Source: an uncultured Lachnospiraceae bacterium
GTDB taxonomy: Bacteria > Bacillota > Clostridia > Lachnospirales > Lachnospiraceae
NCBI GenBank assembly: GCA_946554445.1
Contig: CAMNSD010000008.1
Location: 1 to 64,000 of the forward strand
Direction of reading: 5' to 3'
DNA: 64,000 nucleotides
A program made the translations under genes and the position numbers. Below the pieces are notes generated by a model. That model was not told where the DNA came from and did no database searches. It saw only the letters and a program-made list of their open reading frames with translations. Below, piece after piece: positions 45,129-53,139 of this stretch (the stretch's first letter is position 1; each line of letters starts with the position of its first letter).

Positions 45129-46472
45129 ATGAAAAAAAACAACGTGAAAATAGCAGCCTGTGCAATGGCAGCAGTCATCGCTTTCGGAGGAACAGGACTT
45201 GAAGCAAGTGCCTCCGGCAATGTGGCAAGTGTCCTGCCGTCAGCCGGCATCGATTTTTCCATACAGGATTCCGATAAGACAACGTCGCTTTCTACCTTAA
45301 AGGAAGAGTCGGATAAGGAAGCGGCGGAGCAGGAGAAGAAGGAGCAGGCAGCCAGAAAGGCAGAGTCTGGCAATGTAAAGGTCGGAAGTACTAAAGCAGG
45401 CAGTTATGCAGATCTGGTCAGTGCGGGTAATACGATCAGTAAAACTTCCAACAAAAAGATTGTGGATACCATTGTTGTCAGCGAAGGATACACCAAAGAC
45501 CTGAAAGCTGCTGCCGGCAGTGGACTGTCAGAGGAAGAAGAAGGCTTTAAGAATCTGGTCATCGCTAAAGTAAATGATTATGTGAATGTGAGAGATATTC
45601 CCAGTGAGGAAGGCGAGGTTGTAGGTAAGCTTTATAATAAATCGGTGGGAACATTTATAGAAGAGGAAGACGGCTGGTATAAGATCAGTTCCGGTTCCGT
45701 GGAAGGTTATGTCAAAGGCGAGTTCTGTGTGACAGGAGATGATGCCGTTGATTATGCTAAGGAAGTAGGAACCCGTATCGCAACAGTCACAACAACCACA
45801 CTTAAGGTAAGGGAAAAGCCCGGTTTGGATGAGACTGTACTTGGACTGGTGCCGATCGAGGATGAACTGATCGTTACCGAAGAGTTAGACGGCTGGGTAA
45901 AGGTTAATATCGAGGAAGGCGACGGCTATGTATCCATGGATTACGTGACGCTGTCGACGGAATTTGTAAAAGCAGAATCCATAGAAGAAGAAAAAGCAAG
46001 ACTTGCTAAGGAAGAAGAGGCGAGAAAGGCAGCCAAGGAAGCGGCGAAGAAGAAGACGCAGGAGAACGCATCTTCCAGTAAGAAGACTACCACTGACGGC
46101 GGTAAGACCTATGCGAACCCGACAGGAAGTTCCGGTTCCGATGTGGCACAGTTTGCATTACAGTTCGTAGGTAATCCTTATGTGTACGGCGGTACCAGCC
46201 TGACCAATGGCGCCGATTGTTCCGGATTCGTTATGAGTGTGTATAAGAACTTTGGTGTGAACCTGCCTCACTCTTCAGCAGCAGACAGAAGCGTAGGCGC
46301 GTCTGTTAACGGATTGGAAAATGCACAGCCCGGCGATGTCATTTGCTATTCCGGACATGTGGGAATTTATATTGGCAACGGACAGATCGTTCATGCGTCA
46401 ACATCCAGAACGGGTATTATCGTGTCCAATGCAAGCTATCGTTCCATTCTTTCCATCAGACGAATCATCTAA
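45129..46472 (+). CDS. Secreted NlpC/P60 endopeptidase with two SH3-like domains
   Basis: The 447-residue protein has a signal peptide (basic MKKNNVK, then a hydrophobic stretch to about residue 27). Two bacterial SH3 domains follow at roughly 145-200 and 215-275 (DYVNVRDIPSEEGEVVGKLY and TTLKVREKPGLDETVLG). A Lys/Ala/Glu-rich linker leads to a C-terminal NlpC/P60 domain with Cys in NGADCSGFV, His in SGHVGIYI and a third polar His in IVHAST. It cuts wall stem peptides outside the cell. GAGGTG six bases before the ATG at 45129 decides the start. Confidence 0.92.
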   Translation: MKKNNVKIAACAMAAVIAFGGTGLEASASGNVASVLPSAGIDFSIQDSDKTTSLSTLKEESDKEAAEQEKKEQAARKAESGNVKVGSTKAGSYADLVSAGNTISKTSNKKIVDTIVVSEGYTKDLKAAAGSGLSEEEEGFKNLVIAKVNDYVNVRDIPSEEGEVVGKLYNKSVGTFIEEEDGWYKISSGSVEGYVKGEFCVTGDDAVDYAKEVGTRIATVTTTTLKVREKPGLDETVLGLVPIEDELIVTEELDGWVKVNIEEGDGYVSMDYVTLSTEFVKAESIEEEKARLAKEEEARKAAKEAAKKKTQENASSSKKTTTDGGKTYANPTGSSGSDVAQFALQFVGNPYVYGGTSLTNGADCSGFVMSVYKNFGVNLPHSSAADRSVGASVNGLENAQPGDVICYSGHVGIYIGNGQIVHASTSRTGIIVSNASYRSILSIRRII

Positions 46473-46520
46473 GAATCTGTGATTTGTCCGAAGAACAGGA
46501 ATATATGACAAAAGTGAATA

Positions 46521-46566
46521 GAATCATAAAAGAGACGGCCATTTCTGGCCGTCTCTTTTATGATTC
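46521..46566. terminator. Perfect 21-bp inverted repeat, bidirectional terminator
   Basis: Positions 46521-46541 pair with 46546-46566 without a mismatch around a TTTC loop. The centre is AAGAGACGGCCA/TGGCCGTCTCTT. It lies between the converging NlpC and flavodoxin genes and has A and T runs on both sides. Confidence 0.9.
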
Positions 46567-46602
46567 TATGTAGCGCCTCTGATATAGTATTGTTCGGGCA
46601 TG

Positions 46603-47103
46603 TTACACCCAACTTTCTATAAGAGATACTGCGCTGTCTACTTTACTACCCTGGATGGCAAGCCCCTTTGAAACCGATGCCCCTTTACAGGTCTGCAGAA
46701 TTTTCCGCTCAGTGCCAGACAGCCCGCTGCCCTCGTGGGTGCAGAAAGGATGGATGGTCTTGCCGTTCCAGTCGAGTGCCTCCAGGAAAGTGTAGACAGC
46801 CATGGGCATATCGCCCCAGTAGTTGGGATAGCCCAAATAAATTTCGTCATAGCTGTCCAGATTGGACAGAGTACGGATCAACTCAGGACGGGCCTTCGTT
46901 TGCAAATCCCGTTTAGCCTGGTTGATGCAGGTCTGATAGTCGGCGGCATAGGGCTGTACCTGCTCGATTTTGAACAGTTCCGCACCAATGGAAGCAGCAA
47001 TCATCTTCGCTGCTTTCTCCGTGTTGCCCACCTCGATGTATCGATAGGCTCCGTCAAAATAATTCTCGTCTGCTCTGGAATAAAAAGCTACTAATTTTGC
47101 CAT
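46603..47103 (-). CDS. Flavodoxin
   Basis: The 166-residue protein starts MAKLVAFYSRADENYFDGAY, and the FMN region includes YDEIYLGYPNYWGDMPMAV and FCTHEGSGLSGTE, typical of the flavodoxin family found with aldo/keto reductases. GGAGGAGG precedes the ATG at 47103. It is the last gene of a three-gene minus-strand operon with the reductase and MerR genes and probably supplies electrons. Confidence 0.88.
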   Translation of the reverse strand: MAKLVAFYSRADENYFDGAYRYIEVGNTEKAAKMIAASIGAELFKIEQVQPYAADYQTCINQAKRDLQTKARPELIRTLSNLDSYDEIYLGYPNYWGDMPMAVYTFLEALDWNGKTIHPFCTHEGSGLSGTERKILQTCKGASVSKGLAIQGSKVDSAVSLIESWV

Positions 47104-47135
47104 GGTATTGTCCTCCTCCAATCGGGTGGATGTTT

Positions 47136-48242
47136 TTATTTTTCAAACTCCTTCGCCACGTCCGCCAGCAGATTGCGGATATGCAGGTGCTGGGGGCAGG
47201 CCTGCTCACATTTGCCGCACTTGATACAGTCGCTGGCCTTGCCGCCCTGTTTGGTGTGTACTTCGTTGTAATAATAATCCGCGTTCCAGTCATGATAAAT
47301 CATCTTGGTATTCATCACAGCAAACAAGTCAGGGATGGAGATTTTCTGCGGACAGCCCGCCGTACAGTACCGGCAGGCGGTACAGGGGATCAGATTCATG
47401 GAACGGAAAATTTCCTGCACCTTGCCCACGGCCTCCAGTTCTGTTTCATTCAGCGGCTGGAAATTCTTCATATAGCTGATGTTGTCCTCCATTTGCTCCA
47501 GGCTGCTCATGCCGGACAGGACCATCATAATCCCATCGAATCCAGCAGCGAAGCGGATGGCGTAACTGGCAGGGCTGGCGCTGCCCAGCTTTTGAAATAC
47601 CTCCATGGCTTTCTCTGGCAGATTCACCAGATTACCGCCCTTCACAGGTTCCATGACGATCACCGGTTTGCCAAACTTCCGGCACACCTCATAGCACTTG
47701 CGGCTTTCCACCGCCGGATCATCGTAGTCTGCATAGTTGAACTGAATCTGTACCACCTCTATTTGCGGATATTCGGTCAAGATTTGTTCCAGCACCTCAG
47801 CCCGGTCATGGAAGGAAATGCCGAAGTGGCGGATTTTTCCCTCCGCTTTCAGTTCCAGTGCGGTTTCGTAAGCGCGGCGCTCCTTGAAAACGGCGAAACT
47901 TTCTACGCCTTGTGCGTGCATGAGATAAAAGTCGAAGTAGTCCACGCCGCAGTCCCGCAGCTGTTCCTCAAACAGGGGGCGGATGTCCTCCTGACGCTGG
48001 AACAGGTGGCCGGACAGCTTGGTGGTCAGCACATAGCGGTCCCGGGGGTAGCGGCTGGTCAGGCACTCCCGCAGGGCGGGCTCACTTTTGCCATCCAGAT
48101 AGCCGTGGGCAGTGTCGAAATAGTTGAACCCCGCTTCCAGGAAAGCGTCTACCATTTGGCAGGTCTGGGGGATGTCCACCTCTCCGTTTTTCATAGGCAG
48201 ACGCATGGCGCCAAAGCCAAAATTCTTTTTAATACGATCCAT
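47136..48242 (-). CDS. Aldo/keto reductase with C-terminal ferredoxin domain
   Basis: The 368-residue protein has an N-terminal TIM barrel with the tetrad residues in NYFDTAHGY (Asp, Tyr), LTTKLSGH (Lys) and DFYLMHAQ (His). The C-terminal 100 residues hold Cys motifs CTACRYCTAGCP and CIKCGKCEQACP for two 4Fe-4S clusters. Such proteins are common in anaerobes; the substrate is unknown. It lies 1 base after merR and 32 bases before the flavodoxin gene. Confidence 0.9.
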   Translation of the reverse strand: MDRIKKNFGFGAMRLPMKNGEVDIPQTCQMVDAFLEAGFNYFDTAHGYLDGKSEPALRECLTSRYPRDRYVLTTKLSGHLFQRQEDIRPLFEEQLRDCGVDYFDFYLMHAQGVESFAVFKERRAYETALELKAEGKIRHFGISFHDRAEVLEQILTEYPQIEVVQIQFNYADYDDPAVESRKCYEVCRKFGKPVIVMEPVKGGNLVNLPEKAMEVFQKLGSASPASYAIRFAAGFDGIMMVLSGMSSLEQMEDNISYMKNFQPLNETELEAVGKVQEIFRSMNLIPCTACRYCTAGCPQKISIPDLFAVMNTKMIYHDWNADYYYNEVHTKQGGKASDCIKCGKCEQACPQHLHIRNLLADVAKEFEK

Positions 48243-48243
48243 A

Positions 48244-48639
48244 TCAAGTTTCCTCCTTCTTCCAATTTAGGGTTCCTGTTTCCAGGGCGTTTTGATAGAC
48301 AGTGATTTTGTGGTTTAGCCGGCTGAGAGCCGCGTTGGTTTGTCTTTGCTGCTCCAGCAGAACCTCCCGCTGCTGTTCCAGCAGAGCCAGTCGGTCGGGA
48401 ATCGTGCCGCTGCCGGACTGCGAGAGCCGCACATACTCTGCGATGACCTCTACCGGAAGTCCCGCGCTTCTCAGGCACAGGGCCAGTTCTACCCAGCGCA
48501 GGTCCTCATCCTGATAGTCGCGAGAGCCGCCAACTGTGCGGGAAACAGGTGGAATCATCCCGGTCCGCTCGTAATAACGAAGAGTGTCTGCGGATATTCC
48601 GAATTGTTTGCTGACATCTTTGATTGTCGTGGTACTCAT
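48244..48639 (-). CDS. MerR-family transcriptional regulator
   Basis: The 131-residue protein has the MerR winged helix (TIKDVSKQFGISADTLRYYE, then RTGMIPPVSR) and a coiled-coil dimerisation helix rich in Gln and Glu. No Cys metal-sensor pair is near the C-terminus, so it probably senses an organic or redox signal. The start at 48639 is preferred because the -10 box of its promoter overlaps the more distant ATG at 48663. AAGGAG touches this start codon, which is unusually close. Confidence 0.85.
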   Translation of the reverse strand: MSTTTIKDVSKQFGISADTLRYYERTGMIPPVSRTVGGSRDYQDEDLRWVELALCLRSAGLPVEVIAEYVRLSQSGSGTIPDRLALLEQQREVLLEQQRQTNAALSRLNHKITVYQNALETGTLNWKKEET

Positions 48640-48661
48640 CTCCTTGTATTTTGGTGAATCC

Positions 48662-48692
48662 ATTATAATACTTGAAGTTCACTCCAAGTCAA
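48662..48692 (-). promoter_or_regulatory. MerR-type promoter and operator
   Basis: On the minus strand TTGACT (48692-48687) and TATAAT (48667-48662) are 19 bases apart. The long spacer contains the imperfect dyad CTTGGAGT/ACTTCAAG. A 19-base spacer with a dyad is the hallmark of promoters activated by MerR-family proteins through DNA distortion. It should drive merR, the reductase and flavodoxin genes. Confidence 0.75.
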
Positions 48693-48845
48693 GAAGGAAA
48701 TAGAAAGAATTGGATTAGCCTATGTTTTCGGTAAAATTTTGCCATTTGCTGTTTTTCTATAAAAGGGCTTGCAATAAAATTGATTTGTGTATCTTGAACA
48801 AAAAATAAGGAATCAACGGATTGACGTATAGATTGTCCAAGATAG

Positions 48846-48916
48846 TTATACACAATAAAAAAGTGGGTATTTAGCGGAAAATGGATTTATACACGGATTT
48901 ATCCACATTATCCACA
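48846..48916 (+). promoter_or_regulatory. Cluster of four DnaA-box-like sites
   Basis: TTATACACA at 48846-48854, TTATACACG at 48887-48895 (one mismatch), TTATCCACA at 48899-48907 and TTATCCACA at 48908-48916, all in the same orientation. The consensus is TTATNCACA. The last two are directly adjacent. They lie in the 411-base merR-hpf spacer, about 160 bases before hpf, with no dnaA or dnaN nearby. The rest of this spacer holds no gene. Confidence 0.55.
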
Positions 48917-49001
48917 CGATTTTGACCGAAACGATCGTGGTGGTTATGGTAACCATTAGAACAAATGTTTTGTGTAGTTGTGATAAAAGACTGGTAAATT
49001 G

Positions 49002-49031
49002 TTGCAATAGTAGGAGAGGATATGCTATACT
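49002..49031 (+). promoter_or_regulatory. Promoter of hpf
   Basis: TTGCAA at 49002-49007 and TATACT at 49026-49031 are 18 bases apart, 43 bases before the hpf ATG. Confidence 0.55.
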
Positions 49032-49074
49032 AAGACAAGACATACACAATAATCCAATGAAGGGGATGAGTGAC

Positions 49075-49602
49075 ATGAAGTTTATAATTATTGGCAAGAA
49101 CATTGAGGTAACAGAAGGGTTAAGAGCAGCGGTAGAGGACAAGATTGGTAAGCTGGAGAAGTTTTTTACCGAGGAGACGGAAGTACATGTTACGCTGAGC
49201 GTTGAGAAAGACAGGCAGAAGATAGAGGTGACGATTCCGGTTAAGGGCAATATCATTCGTTCTGAGCAGGTTAGCAGCGACATGTATGTATCTATTGATC
49301 TGGTGGAGGAGATCATCGAGAGACAACTCAAGAAATACAAGAATAAGCTGGTGGACAAGAAGCAGGGGGCGTCCTACTTCCGTCAGGAGTTCATCGAGAG
49401 GGACTATATGGATGATGAGGAGGTTCAGATCATCCGTACCAAGAAGTTTGACATCAAGCCTATGTATCCAGAGGATGCCTGCATACAGATGGAACTTTTA
49501 GGACATAACTTCTTCGTCTTCTGCAATGCGGAGACCGACCAGGTGAACGTGGTATATAAGAGAAAGGGCAATACTTACGGACTGATAGAACCCGAAGTGT
49601 AA
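49075..49602 (+). CDS. hpf: Ribosome hibernation promoting factor, long form
   Basis: The 175-residue protein has the S30AE domain (MKFIIIGKNIEVTEGLRAAV, then IGKLEKFF) and the C-terminal dimerisation domain (VQIIRTKKFDIKPMYPEDA) that long HPF uses to form 100S ribosome dimers. The ATG at 49075 fits the family start; an in-frame ATG at 49066 is close. The frame continues upstream to 48922 without homology. Confidence 0.95.
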   Translation: MKFIIIGKNIEVTEGLRAAVEDKIGKLEKFFTEETEVHVTLSVEKDRQKIEVTIPVKGNIIRSEQVSSDMYVSIDLVEEIIERQLKKYKNKLVDKKQGASYFRQEFIERDYMDDEEVQIIRTKKFDIKPMYPEDACIQMELLGHNFFVFCNAETDQVNVVYKRKGNTYGLIEPEV

Positions 49603-49629
49603 TGCCAGATTATGATGGAACAAAAATAT

Positions 49630-49660
49630 GGCAGGGAGCATGCGGACGCGGCTCCCTGCC
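49630..49660 (+). terminator. Terminator after hpf
   Basis: GGCAGGGAGC at 49630-49639 pairs perfectly with GCTCCCTGCC at 49651-49660, followed by AATTATATTT. Confidence 0.8.
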
Positions 49661-49681
49661 AATTATATTTCCTAAATTTAT

Positions 49682-49733
49682 CCGAGTCCGCGAAGCGGAT
49701 CTCGTAAGGTAAATTCCGAAGGAATTTACCTTA
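49682..49733 (-). repeat. Two-hairpin element behind the 116-residue protein gene
   Basis: Read on the minus strand, hairpin 1 is TAAGGTAAATTCC with GGAATTTACCTTA around TTC (49733-49705), and it includes the stop codon of the minus-strand gene. Hairpin 2 follows at 49703-49682: GAG, bulged A, TCCGC, TTC, GCGGA, CTCGG. The arrangement and the AATTCC core equal the copy at the end of ecfA2. Confidence 0.65.
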
Positions 49734-50081
49734 GGTCAGCTGTCGCAGCAGGCGCATTTTCACGCAGCGCTCCTGTACGTCAATCTCCGCTTTGTCTATC
49801 ATCATGCCTACCAGCAAAAGTTGGCTGGTCTCGCCGGGATCGCCGCTGCCGGCCAGTTCCCAGTAGATGTCTTCCATGCCGTCGTTTTTTTGACCATTCA
49901 GATATTGATCCAGGTGGGCAAGCTTATCTGCGTAGGCCGGATCAAAATCCGCTTCCACATAGATTAGTACCTGGTCGTTACTGCGTTCGATGCGGGTATC
50001 AATATAGGTGGCTTCCAACGTAAAGAAAAACATGGTCATTTCTTCCACGATCTTGGCGGTCTTTTTTTCTTCATGTGTCAT
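49731..50081 (-). CDS. Hypothetical protein of 116 residues
   Basis: No family was recognised. The protein is acidic in the middle, with alternating hydrophobic residues (QVLIYVEADFDPAYADKL and SQLLLVGMMIDKAEIDVQ) that suggest a small alpha/beta fold. No signal or membrane helix is seen. It lies 22 bases downstream of the DUF1576-type membrane gene on the same strand, so the two are likely cotranscribed and may work together. Its stop codon is inside a repeat hairpin. Confidence 0.7.
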   Translation of the reverse strand: MTHEEKKTAKIVEEMTMFFFTLEATYIDTRIERSNDQVLIYVEADFDPAYADKLAHLDQYLNGQKNDGMEDIYWELAGSGDPGETSQLLLVGMMIDKAEIDVQERCVKMRLLRQLT

Positions 50082-50103
50082 AAACGGTACTCCTGCCTTT
50101 CTC

Positions 50104-51390
50104 TTAGTTCTTGTTTCTCTTAATCTTTTTTATTTTGTAGCCCTTAATAAAACTTTCCAGAGTCGGTACCAGCACGATAGCCACCAGTCCGGTGCTGAAT
50201 CCGCTGTTATACAGGTTCAGTCCGCCATAGAGTGCCGAGGTGCACATCACTACCGCCGCGTGCAGCATGCCAGCGATAAGACCGGCCAGGATACCGAACT
50301 GTCCGGCAATCGGGGAAAGTCCGGCGGCAAAGACCGCCCCCATCTGTATCCCTGGCGTGGTGGGCAGGGTGTGATTCAAAAAAGTGGAAAGATATACGCC
50401 TAACAGTACCGGCAGATAGTTGCGTACATGGACGCCGAAAGCGGCAAAACCAAATACCGTGAGGATGCTGCCGATCACCGGTCCGGCCAGGTCTCCTCCT
50501 ATCAGGAGAATATAAGTGGTGCAGACACAGCCGACGACACCCATGTTGAGCAGGGTGGTCCCGGCACCGTCCATCATGACGAAATCTGCCACCGCCCGGC
50601 CAGGATGTTTCATCAGGGAAAAAAGCGGTTTCAGCGAGCCCTTGTTAATAAACATGCCGTAGAGAAAGGTGGCCGCAAAATAGGCGTACAGACCTGCCGC
50701 AAGCCAAAACGGCTGTCCATAACGCCAGATGAATACACTGTTTCCCTGAAGATCGAAGGACTGCAGGATACATACCATCACGAAGGCCAGAAGGCCGCCG
50801 GCAAACCCCATATTAAACAGATTATATCCCATATGCATGGAGGCGGTATGTACGGAGAGGGGCGGCAGCACAAACCCCATAAAGATGCCCACTGCCACGG
50901 CGCACAGCAGATTTAGCCAAAAGCCGAAGGGCAGCAGGTACACCAGTTCCGTTACCATGGGCGCTAGGCAGGAGCCGAAGAGCGCCGTGTAGATATAGCG
51001 ATTCATGCCTGCATTATGGAATCTGGCGTACAGCCAGGTGCCAAACAGCATGGGAAGCACGTTGATGGGATTTTTGCCAAAAAGCGCAAATCCCGCATTG
51101 ATAAACAGGACTGCCATGGTAAAGCCTGTGAAGGGTATTTTTAGACGTCTGATCAGGAGGATGCCCAGTCCCATCACCAGTCCGGCATTGAAGAAGGCGG
51201 CGCCGAACCCGGCCAGTTCAAAGTAGTCGGTGACCAGCGCGTCCCTGGTGAGGACGATGATGAGCATGCCCCTTGCAATCTCCTGCGGTGTGGCCAGGAT
51301 AAAGGCGGTTATCATGAAAAGAATCACGGTGAAGATACAGAATAGAAGCAGTTCCCTGTCTTTAAGTATTTCCCTGATTCTCTTGGTCAT
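50104..51390 (-). CDS. DUF1576-type polytopic membrane protein
   Basis: The 428-residue protein has about twelve membrane segments and an internal duplication feel: GFGAAFFNAGLVMGLGILLI in the first half and ALYGGLNLYNSGFSTGLVAI near the end. I associate it with the DUF1576 family, whose function is unknown. The ATG at 51390 has AGGAGG eight bases upstream; the longer frame to 51465 enters the tandem repeat region. The 116-residue gene follows it. Confidence 0.7.
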   Translation of the reverse strand: MTKRIREILKDRELLLFCIFTVILFMITAFILATPQEIARGMLIIVLTRDALVTDYFELAGFGAAFFNAGLVMGLGILLIRRLKIPFTGFTMAVLFINAGFALFGKNPINVLPMLFGTWLYARFHNAGMNRYIYTALFGSCLAPMVTELVYLLPFGFWLNLLCAVAVGIFMGFVLPPLSVHTASMHMGYNLFNMGFAGGLLAFVMVCILQSFDLQGNSVFIWRYGQPFWLAAGLYAYFAATFLYGMFINKGSLKPLFSLMKHPGRAVADFVMMDGAGTTLLNMGVVGCVCTTYILLIGGDLAGPVIGSILTVFGFAAFGVHVRNYLPVLLGVYLSTFLNHTLPTTPGIQMGAVFAAGLSPIAGQFGILAGLIAGMLHAAVVMCTSALYGGLNLYNSGFSTGLVAIVLVPTLESFIKGYKIKKIKRNKN

Positions 51391-51422
51391 ACGCATTCCC
51401 TCCTGATGATAAACTTTAACTT

Positions 51423-51608
51423 GCAGTGGGCGGTCGAAAGCCTTTCGCCCGCAGTGGGCGGTCAAAACCCTTCACTCGCAGTGCGCTCGAAATGCTTTCG
51501 CCCGCAGTGCGCTCGAAATGCTTTCGCTCGCAGTGTGCTCGAAATGCTTTCGCTCGCAGTGTGCTCGAAATGCTTTCGCTCGCAGTGCGCTCGAAAAACC
51601 TTTGGTTT
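51423..51608 (+). repeat. Tandem 26-bp repeat array, seven units
   Basis: Units start with GCAGTG at 51423, 51451, 51478, 51504, 51530, 51556 and 51582; the last four steps are exactly 26 bases. Each complete unit contains CGAAA-TGC-TTTCG, a small hairpin, flanked by GCTC and CGCTC. The first units are degenerate and the last ends in CTCGAAAAACC. It lies in the 392-base divergent spacer between the DUF1576 gene and the M23 gene. No coding role is likely. Confidence 0.85.
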
Positions 51609-51646
51609 TCCTCGCTCACGGGCTTCGCCCTATCAAATCCTGCACA

Positions 51647-51677
51647 GATAAATCCGCCTGCAAGCAGTCGGTTTATC
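51647..51677 (+). other. Hairpin with a loop shared with the hbd-bcd spacer
   Basis: GATAAA-T-CCG at 51647-51656 pairs with CGG-TTTATC at 51669-51677. The 16 bases CGCCTGCAAGCAGTCG at 51655-51670 are the exact reverse complement of 56166-56181, which is the loop of another hairpin. The rest of the spacer up to 51782 has no gene and no clear promoter. Confidence 0.55.
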
Positions 51678-51782
51678 TCTGCCGGATTTGGCACTGCTCA
51701 TTGCCATCGTGGATATTATACCATATCTCCAAAACATATCTCCACCCCTCTATTCATATATTATTTACGATAAAGTGGATGA

Positions 51783-53030
51783 GTGCGGCGCATGATGATA
51801 AAAAAGAACAGACAGAGTCGGGACGGCAAAGAAAACAGATTGGGTGGTACGGGCGGTTTTTCCAGGACAGTGATCAGAATCGAACTGATTCTGCTGCTGG
51901 CCCTTGGCAGTGTGTGTATTGTCAGGGAACTGCTTGGCAGGTGGCAGGAGTCTTCTTTACAGGGGGAAGATATGGCCTGGACCTCTGAGGATGGGCAGGC
52001 CATTGAGGTGACGGCGGATGGGAACTATATCAAGTGGGTGGAATTCCATGTGACCTGTGAAGCCATGGCGGCGGCCTATGATCTGGACGTGGAGACTTAC
52101 AAGGACAAGATACATCTTAATTGGATTGAACTGCTGGCCTATGTGGGGGCGAAAAATGGCGGTAAGTTTGATAAAAACAGTGTGCGGGAGATTCAGAAGG
52201 CTGCGGAAAAACTGCGAAACGGAGAGACTTCTATGGAGGAACTGACCGAGGATATGGAATATTACGAGTATTATCTGGAAGCATATACCGCGGTCCTTGG
52301 CGGGATGGTGGGAGAGTTTGCTCTTTCTGAGGCGGCCGGGGAAGCGGCAGAGAAGTTTGACGCAGCACAGGCGGCGCAGGATTCAGGGAGAGCAGCCGGG
52401 GAAGCGGCACAGACATGGCATCACTACTATGGATTGAAGGCTTTTTCGCCCATTGCTGCGGGGTTTGATTACAGCCACTATGATGATTTTGGCTCTTCCA
52501 GAAGTTACGGTTACAGAAGACCTCATCTGGGACACGATATGATGGGAATGATTGGTACGCCCATTATTGCGGTAGAGTCCGGTTATGTGGAGGCGCTCGG
52601 ATGGAACCAGTACGGGGGCTGGCGTATCGGTATCCGCAGCTTTGATGGGAAGCGTTACTATTATTACGCCCACCTTCGACAGAATTACCCTTATGCGGAG
52701 GGGTTGAAAGAGGGCGATGTGGTGACGGCAGGGGATGTGATCGGCTATATGGGACATACCGGTTACAGCACCAAGGAGAACGTGAATAATATCGAGACGG
52801 TACACCTGCACTGGGGGCTGCAGCTGATCTTTGACGAGTCCCAGAAAGAGAGTGATAACGAGATCTGGATTGACTGTTATGAACTGTCCAAATTTCTTTA
52901 CAGGAATCGCAGCAAGGCGGCTAAAGTGGGTGATTCCAGGGAGTGGAAACGTGTGGTGCAAATGCGGGATCCGGCGGTGGAAGATTACCAGAAAGACGAT
53001 TGCAAAAAAGATAGTGCTATGATACAATAG
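51783..53030 (+). CDS. Membrane-anchored M23 metallopeptidase
   Basis: The protein has about 415 residues. It has a basic cytosolic start, one membrane helix near residues 31-48, an uncharacterised helical region, and a C-terminal M23 (LytM) domain. Zinc-ligand motifs are RRPHLGHDMMG near residue 247 and VHLHWGLQL near 338. It resembles SpoIIQ-like or other wall-remodelling peptidases of Clostridia, though the exact role is open. The start is uncertain between GTG 51783 and ATG 51792. Its last codons overlap the promoter of the butyrate operon. Confidence 0.85.
   Translation: MRRMMIKKNRQSRDGKENRLGGTGGFSRTVIRIELILLLALGSVCIVRELLGRWQESSLQGEDMAWTSEDGQAIEVTADGNYIKWVEFHVTCEAMAAAYDLDVETYKDKIHLNWIELLAYVGAKNGGKFDKNSVREIQKAAEKLRNGETSMEELTEDMEYYEYYLEAYTAVLGGMVGEFALSEAAGEAAEKFDAAQAAQDSGRAAGEAAQTWHHYYGLKAFSPIAAGFDYSHYDDFGSSRSYGYRRPHLGHDMMGMIGTPIIAVESGYVEALGWNQYGGWRIGIRSFDGKRYYYYAHLRQNYPYAEGLKEGDVVTAGDVIGYMGHTGYSTKENVNNIETVHLHWGLQLIFDESQKESDNEIWIDCYELSKFLYRNRSKAAKVGDSREWKRVVQMRDPAVEDYQKDDCKKDSAMIQ
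53000..53028 (+). promoter_or_regulatory. Promoter of the butyrate operon, inside the end of the M23 gene
   Basis: TTGCAA at 53000-53005 and TACAAT at 53023-53028 are 17 bases apart. The boxes fall within the last codons of the upstream gene. A transcript from here would have a leader of about 105 bases with the short inverted pair TGACAA/TTGTCA (53044-53071). Confidence 0.55.
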
Positions 53031-53139
53031 GGACGGTGGACAATGACAAAAAAATAACAATCGTTGTCAAACCTTGAAAACAGGGCTTTTTATAACAAAT
53101 CATCACAAAATAATCATTACAAAAATGGAGGAGAGAAAG

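Noticed and set aside
47097..48305. A 402-residue plus-strand protein
   Set aside because: It is antisense to the aldo/keto reductase gene, whose motifs are clear.
48846..48916. Chromosomal origin of replication
   Set aside because: Only four DnaA-like boxes, and no dnaA, dnaN, rpmH or gidA-type neighbours in the window.
48922..49074. N-terminal extension of hpf
   Set aside because: The stretch has no similarity to HPF, and the promoter at 49002-49031 lies inside it.
51423..51608. Possible CRISPR array
   Set aside because: The units are contiguous with a 26-base period; there are no unique spacers and no cas genes.
51406..51988. Several overlapping open frames through the tandem repeat region
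   Set aside because: They arise because the repeat unit lacks stop codons in several frames; none has a ribosome binding site or homology.
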